Assembly: GCA_947359465.1 (NCBI GenBank) | Contig: OX375873.1 | Span: forward strand, 73,224,278-73,288,277 | DNA from: Metellina segmentata | Taxonomy: Eukaryota; Arthropoda; Arachnida; Araneae; Tetragnathidae | Length of the DNA: 64,000 bases | Direction of reading: 5' to 3' | In this document: piece after piece, positions 59,040 to 64,000 of the stretch | Layout of the letters: each line of letters starts with the position of its first letter | Numbering within the stretch: position 1 is the stretch's first letter | The notes under the pieces: generated by a model | Told to the model about the DNA's origin: nothing | Database searches by the model: none | Seen by the model: only the letters and a program-made list of their open reading frames with translations | Translations under genes and position numbers: made by a program

Positions 59040-60720
59040 CTATATATCTGTATTCGTGTTGAATGCGTGAATTAATAGCGATGGTTACATTCTGTCTGAA
59101 TAATGTGAAGTTTGTTAAATCTGTGCTCAGATAGCAAAATGTTATGAGTCACTTTTTTTAATTTTTCGTGACAGTAGTTTTAAGATATAAGATTTAACAA
59201 GTGGGTCTGTGGTTTTTGACTTATCACAATTTTCCACCTTTGTTTTCACATAAATTAATAGAAAGACTGACGAGATTTTTCCACCTTATATGAACTTTAA
59301 CAAACAAGACTCGAGGATGGGACTTATTCAATATTTTGGTAAAAGTGACTTATAACAGTTTGCCATCTGAGCACAGAAATGTAGCTGCTCTATTTTAATG
59401 ATTATGTTTGTCTCCTTGAAAAGACACCTCCAAAAATAATTTCAATTCAGATTAAAGACATTATATGAATTGTGAGCGTAGTACTATTGTCCTTGGAATT
59501 CCTAGCTCATTTTCAATTTGTATTCTTTTATGTATGTTTTTTAACATGTTTGTCTTACCTATAGAATTAAGTGCTTTTTTGCTAGCATGTGAATACCATC
59601 CTATCGATTCCTAACTGTTTTTATTGATCATTATTTGTATCAAATGCGTTGATTAATTGTGAGCATTCCATCCTGTTGAAAGGATGTTCAGTTTGCTTGA
59701 AATTGCCTGTTCTATTTTCATTTAATTCTACTGTATCTCATTTTCAATTGTACACCAAAACATCATTTCAATTTAGATTAAAGGTATTATTTTAACTTTG
59801 ACTAAGTGACAATTATTTTCTTGATTCTTGGCTGTTTTTGTAGTGCAGCAAGCACATTGTATCATGTTTAGATCTTCGAAACCATAAAACCTTACTCAAC
59901 CAAAATGGCTGTTTGATATTTTTACTTCTTTTTTTGTACTACTTATCTTTTCGAAGGAAATTCCCGTGACTATGTTCTCTTGATTTTTGTTTGATTTTAC
60001 TCACTTTTTATTTGTTTTGTATGTGTTAATTAATTGCGATGCTTCCATTCTGCTGGATAGATGTCACGTTTGCTCGAAGGTAACTTCTCTATTTTCATTT
60101 TATTCTGTTTACCTCATTTGTAAATATACTCCCTTTAAAAATAATTTCAGCTGATAGAGATTATTTGAGTTCTAACTGTATGTCTATTGTCCTTTTTAAC
60201 CATGTTTGTTAGTTTCATCATTCTATAACCCTATAAGCGTCACAAAAATTCCGTGTAGCATTGTTTCTTCTCCTACACAGCACATAGACTAAATAATCAC
60301 GTATATTGGTCGAAAACATCTCAGTAAATGTTCTATTGGTCAACTAAGTCAAAACCGAGTTTTTGAGATCAGTAACATAATTTAAAACAGAGGGTTATTT
60401 GAGTTAAGTATCTGAATTAATTGTGATGATTCCATGTCATTCTAATGCTGTCAAGTTTGCTTTGAAGTAGCAGATCTATTTCATTTGATTCTATGTATCT
60501 CGTTTAAAAGATTATTTTTATCACGTCACATAAAAAATATTTTGTTTTCTTGAAAGTCCTTATTTATACTTTGACTGTGGGATTATGGTTCTCTTGAATC
60601 ATGAATGTGTTTTATCAATCGTTTTTGCTTTTATCATTTGTATTATTTGTACCGCCTAAGGTGAATTCACAGGTTTCTAATTTCGTTTAAAAAACAATTT
60701 CATTTCATTTGATTCTTTTA
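59040..60720. repeat. Degenerate tandem array, unit about 385 bp
   Basis: The phrase TTAATTGTGATGATTCCATT (with variants) recurs near 59073, 59648, 60027 and 60417. Each is followed by TTTGCTTGAA, a TATTTTCATTTGATTCT block and a ctTTGACTGTG...ATTGTCCTCTTGATTC block in the same order. The copies are much diverged. The spacing between the first two is longer, so a unit there is partly decayed. Confidence 0.7.
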
Positions 60721-63700
60721 AATCAATTTTAATTTACGTATTTATAGAATAAACCTGTAAACCTATACCAATATCGGCCATATGTCATTCAGGTATAAGT
60801 TGTAAGAAGTTTTGAATTTTTGGAGTTGGAATAATTTTTATTCAGAATATGACCAATTGATAATTTATATTATCATTTTTAGAATAAGATATGCAAAACA
60901 TGATATAAGATGTGAGAAAATAATTAGTCACATTTTAACATATTACATCATTTTAATGCCCAACCTTTCTACGCACTAACTTACTAAATTAACTACACTA
61001 AATTATTGAATAGTTTAATTTAGGCAAATCCTGCGGGAAAAGTTTTGGTACTTGGTAAGGGAATGCTTCAAGCGCAATGCAGTAATCAATACTCTAATGT
61101 GGTAATCAAGGGGGATCTCAAAGTTCTACCTTTCTTGCTGAAAAAAGTTATATGCTACGTATATTAGTATCATAACCTACTTAACAAGGTAAACACTCAA
61201 CCAACTATTAATTACACGTGCTTTAATTGTTTTAAGCGCTACGAAGCACACATTTTTCTGTACTTAGCACATTAACAGCTGTTTAAGCTAAAATTTGAAC
61301 TTCAAGTTTTTACTAGAGGGGCTTTACAAGCGTTTTTATCATATCCACTTAACTGAAAAACTACGTACAAGTTAAAAAGATTTAAAATACTCTAATTTAA
61401 GAGAATCATACAAAATGTTTTGACTAATTGTTAGTTAATGAAAAATATTATTATAAATACAGAGAGACTTTATAAACATTTGCTTTTCTCTGGAAACGTT
61501 CAGTTGTTAGATACATAGTGCTACTCGTATAAAGCAGACAGAAAAATAGATATCTAGATATAAATAAGTGTTGATGAATAGTAGTTCACTTGCCTTGCTA
61601 TGAAATGGCCTTCGCTTGCCTTGCCTTCTTTCGACACATCTAACTACTTTTTATCACACCCAGGATAGTACGGATAGGCGACAGTTTAAGAAACCCATGG
61701 GAAGCTATTAAACTTAAACTCTGACTTTTAATCAGAAGGGAATGGTTAGAATTTCAAAAGCTGTTTTAAGATACTTTATGCGTAGTTGCGTGCATACGAA
61801 ATAAATAGCTCAAAATATCATTTTTAATCATCGTTTTAAAGAAGAATATTGAAGAAATACACTTAAACATTATTTTCTCAAACCGGCTACCGAATTAAAG
61901 GCAACAGTTTCGTTCTGTAATATTCAATTTCAATTTTTTTTAATCCCTAAAATATTACTGAGCTTAAATAATTTTGTATTGCTGTGTATGTACCTGAAAC
62001 ATAATATTTGAACAAAATATATAGCCCGTTGTGTTACTCTAGTACGACGCTAAGTAAAGATTACCAACTTACCAAATAAAACAAAAATATTTACAAGAAT
62101 TCAACTACTGTTTATAAAAATTTCGTCATCTCTATCAGAAAATTTCACGAACTTTTTTCATTTCAATTTCCTATTAAAGGTTGAAAAACAGAATAAAAAT
62201 TTCATTTACTTTTGGATACAATTCCTTGTAAAACAAAATTTAATGTCAATGTTTTCTTCAAGATTTTTAATTTTTATTGTTAAATTAAAACATGGTCAAA
62301 ATAATAATTAAATAAAATTCCTTCCTGAATGGTATAATAAAACACATGACTGAAGTGAAATAGTTTACAGACATATTATCACGAGGAGTCAAGCTAGTAA
62401 ACTTTAACTGATTTAATGATGGGTACAGGTAGTTACAAGGGTTATCAACTACATTTAAATAGGTCAAACGCTTAATACATGGTACCTTAGTATAAATTTT
62501 ACTAGTAGATACTAAATAGAAACTATATGCATCATAATTCATTAAAAAATATAACTGGACTACCCCTTTTTGAGCACCCGCTGCAAAGCAGCTCATCTTT
62601 ACATCATAAAGATAAGATAAAATTTTAAATAAAAACTAATAGGCATAAAGGTGGGTGAATTTGAACATAAAATGTTGACCTAGGGTGTATAAAATAACTT
62701 AAATATTGAAACCACGCCCACCCTACTATCTACAGAGCGCGATCAGCAGTGCTTTGGCATTGGGTCACATAGGTGACTTGGGTACACGTATCCCCTATAC
62801 TACTGTGCACGCTCACAAAAGAACGTTAGTAATAAATAAGAGAAAGGAAAGACAATTAAACTTACATAAAAACTTACATTTGGCTGCTACGCTATTTGAT
62901 CACGAGAGAGATTGTGACGTGACAACTGAAATTAACTTTAAAAGTGATTATTAGTGATCCAGTCGAGTATTAAAAAGCCTTAGCTGTTGCTGTTCAGAAG
63001 TCAAGGAGAAAGAGAAAATTTTATGGGGGAGAGGATTAAGATGGTTGAAATCGTAAATTTCAGGGTCCAAACGAAGCACTCCACATCGGTGTTTAGGCCT
63101 TGTCAGGAAAGTATGAATCTGTTTATGCAGAATAGCTCGTGGTCTTTTCTGAAAGATTCTGGTCGTAGCGTCATGTGGTAATGACGCTACGACCAGCGTA
63201 ATGGCGCTAGTGCTTCTTAAATATAAAGTTAAATTCCATCTCTCAATTGAAGATAAAAAATAAATTATTATATTTATATTTAGAGTCCAGAAATATAAAA
63301 TCAACAAGACTTGAGAGAAAAAAGAAATTGATTAAAATGCTCGACCTTTTACAGGGATGTATTTCTCAACTGACTTACAAAGGAATGAAATCATTTTCCT
63401 TTTTAGTAAATATAATAAAATCGTTCATACTTCGTATCCGTCGTACGTCCAGGAACCAAACTTCATCAGACAAGACTGTTCATCGAAAGGAAAGTATTCT
63501 ACGTCGATTTCACAGGTACTTTTGTATAGAGCTGGTGGTTTCCAAACTATTTCACCTGAATAATAGACTGTCGCCTTCGTCATTAAAGTCACTTCATAGT
63601 TGCCATCAGCGCTAGATTATTTCAAAGAAAACAACTCTTTAAAAATACCGAAAATAACAAAGAATTATACAAAATAAAATACAGAAGGTTTTGCAGAAGA

Positions 63701-64000
63701 CATGGCTTCTGGATCGCTTGGAGTATTTAGTAAAAATGGTTAATTTCATTTGATAACATTAAACTGCGTTAAGAAAATATCTGTGTTTGATTAAATATAG
63801 AAATAAACGAAAATTTACCTATCTTAAACACCACACATGATAAAATGTATTTACCTGTTACAAAAGCCGAAAAAATAGATGAAAAAGTTCGTTCTAAAAT
63901 TAATACATTTTAGTCATTTTAAAACTGATTGCTAGGTAATAGATTGTAGGTCGCGATAAATGAAATAGATGAAAAGGTTTCTTCTACAGTGAATACATGT
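60721..64000. other. AT-rich right edge, no gene recognised
   Basis: No domain-bearing frame was recognised. The overlapping frames at 62951-63307 (minus) and 62987-63181 and 63247-63615 (plus) have no motif that I can place. A perfect 16-bp hairpin lies at 63159-63196. Two diverged copies of an AATAGATGAAAAnGTTnnTTC phrase (63867 and 63966) end the window. Confidence 0.45.
63159..63196. repeat. Perfect 16-bp inverted repeat
   Basis: CTGGTCGTAGCGTCAT at 63159-63174 is exactly complemented by 63181-63196, with a 6-nt loop. It has no T-run of a terminator. It may be the centre or end of an inverted mobile-element remnant. Confidence 0.85.

Overview
The window looks like nuclear DNA of an arthropod, possibly an arachnid (the finer placement is a guess). 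It is AT-rich, gene-poor and full of transposable-element debris. The only host gene recognised is a nicotinic acetylcholine receptor alpha-type subunit on the minus strand. It is represented by one large exon (47759-48607, TM1-TM3 and the cytoplasmic loop) and a small last coding exon (39554-39709, TM4 and stop). An 8.05-kb intron separates them and holds a hAT element with its target-site duplication, a decayed DDE-type transposase and the 3' end of a LINE. The exons for the rest of the ligand-binding domain were not found and probably lie beyond the right edge.

The centrepiece is a structurally complete Polinton/Maverick, a virus-like self-synthesising transposon, at 12386-26294 (13,909 bp). 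It has about 722-bp terminal inverted repeats starting AG and ending CT, and a perfect 6-bp target-site duplication (CCCTTC). It sits inside a satellite of about 290-bp units whose uninterrupted copies show the same target site. Its plus-strand genes are, in order: a chromodomain integrase, a penton-like minor capsid protein, a small basic protein, a double-jelly-roll-type major capsid protein, an adenain-like protease, a packaging ATPase, two conserved proteins of unknown role, and a protein-primed B-family DNA polymerase. A PC4-like gene lies convergently on the minus strand. Seven of the eight genes from the minor capsid gene through the 212-aa gene's upstream neighbour are spaced almost as tightly as in a virus (from 22-nt gaps to 4-nt overlaps). 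The polymerase frame is broken by one in-frame stop, so this copy probably cannot replicate its DNA by itself although the other genes look intact. The terminal repeats are studded with TGACGTCA palindromes, the left end holds a tRNA-like Pol III unit, and an internal gap carries a decayed copy of the inner terminal repeat, which suggests the element was assembled from parts.

Layout: 1-630 is a Tc1-like transposase remnant. 630-10164 has no recognisable gene but holds a minisatellite, a foldback hairpin and short tandem repeats. 10169-11576 is a deleted piggyBac element with TTAA ends. 11800-12385 and 26295-27130 are the satellite flanking the Polinton. 27131-39553 has no recognised gene. 39554-48607 is the receptor gene segment. 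48608-64000 is its upstream side, with a 23-bp minisatellite, a dispersed non-autonomous repeat, a 427-bp duplication, a 769-bp foldback MITE with a TTA duplication, and a degenerate tandem array of about 385-bp units.

All family calls come from reading motifs by eye. No database search was possible.
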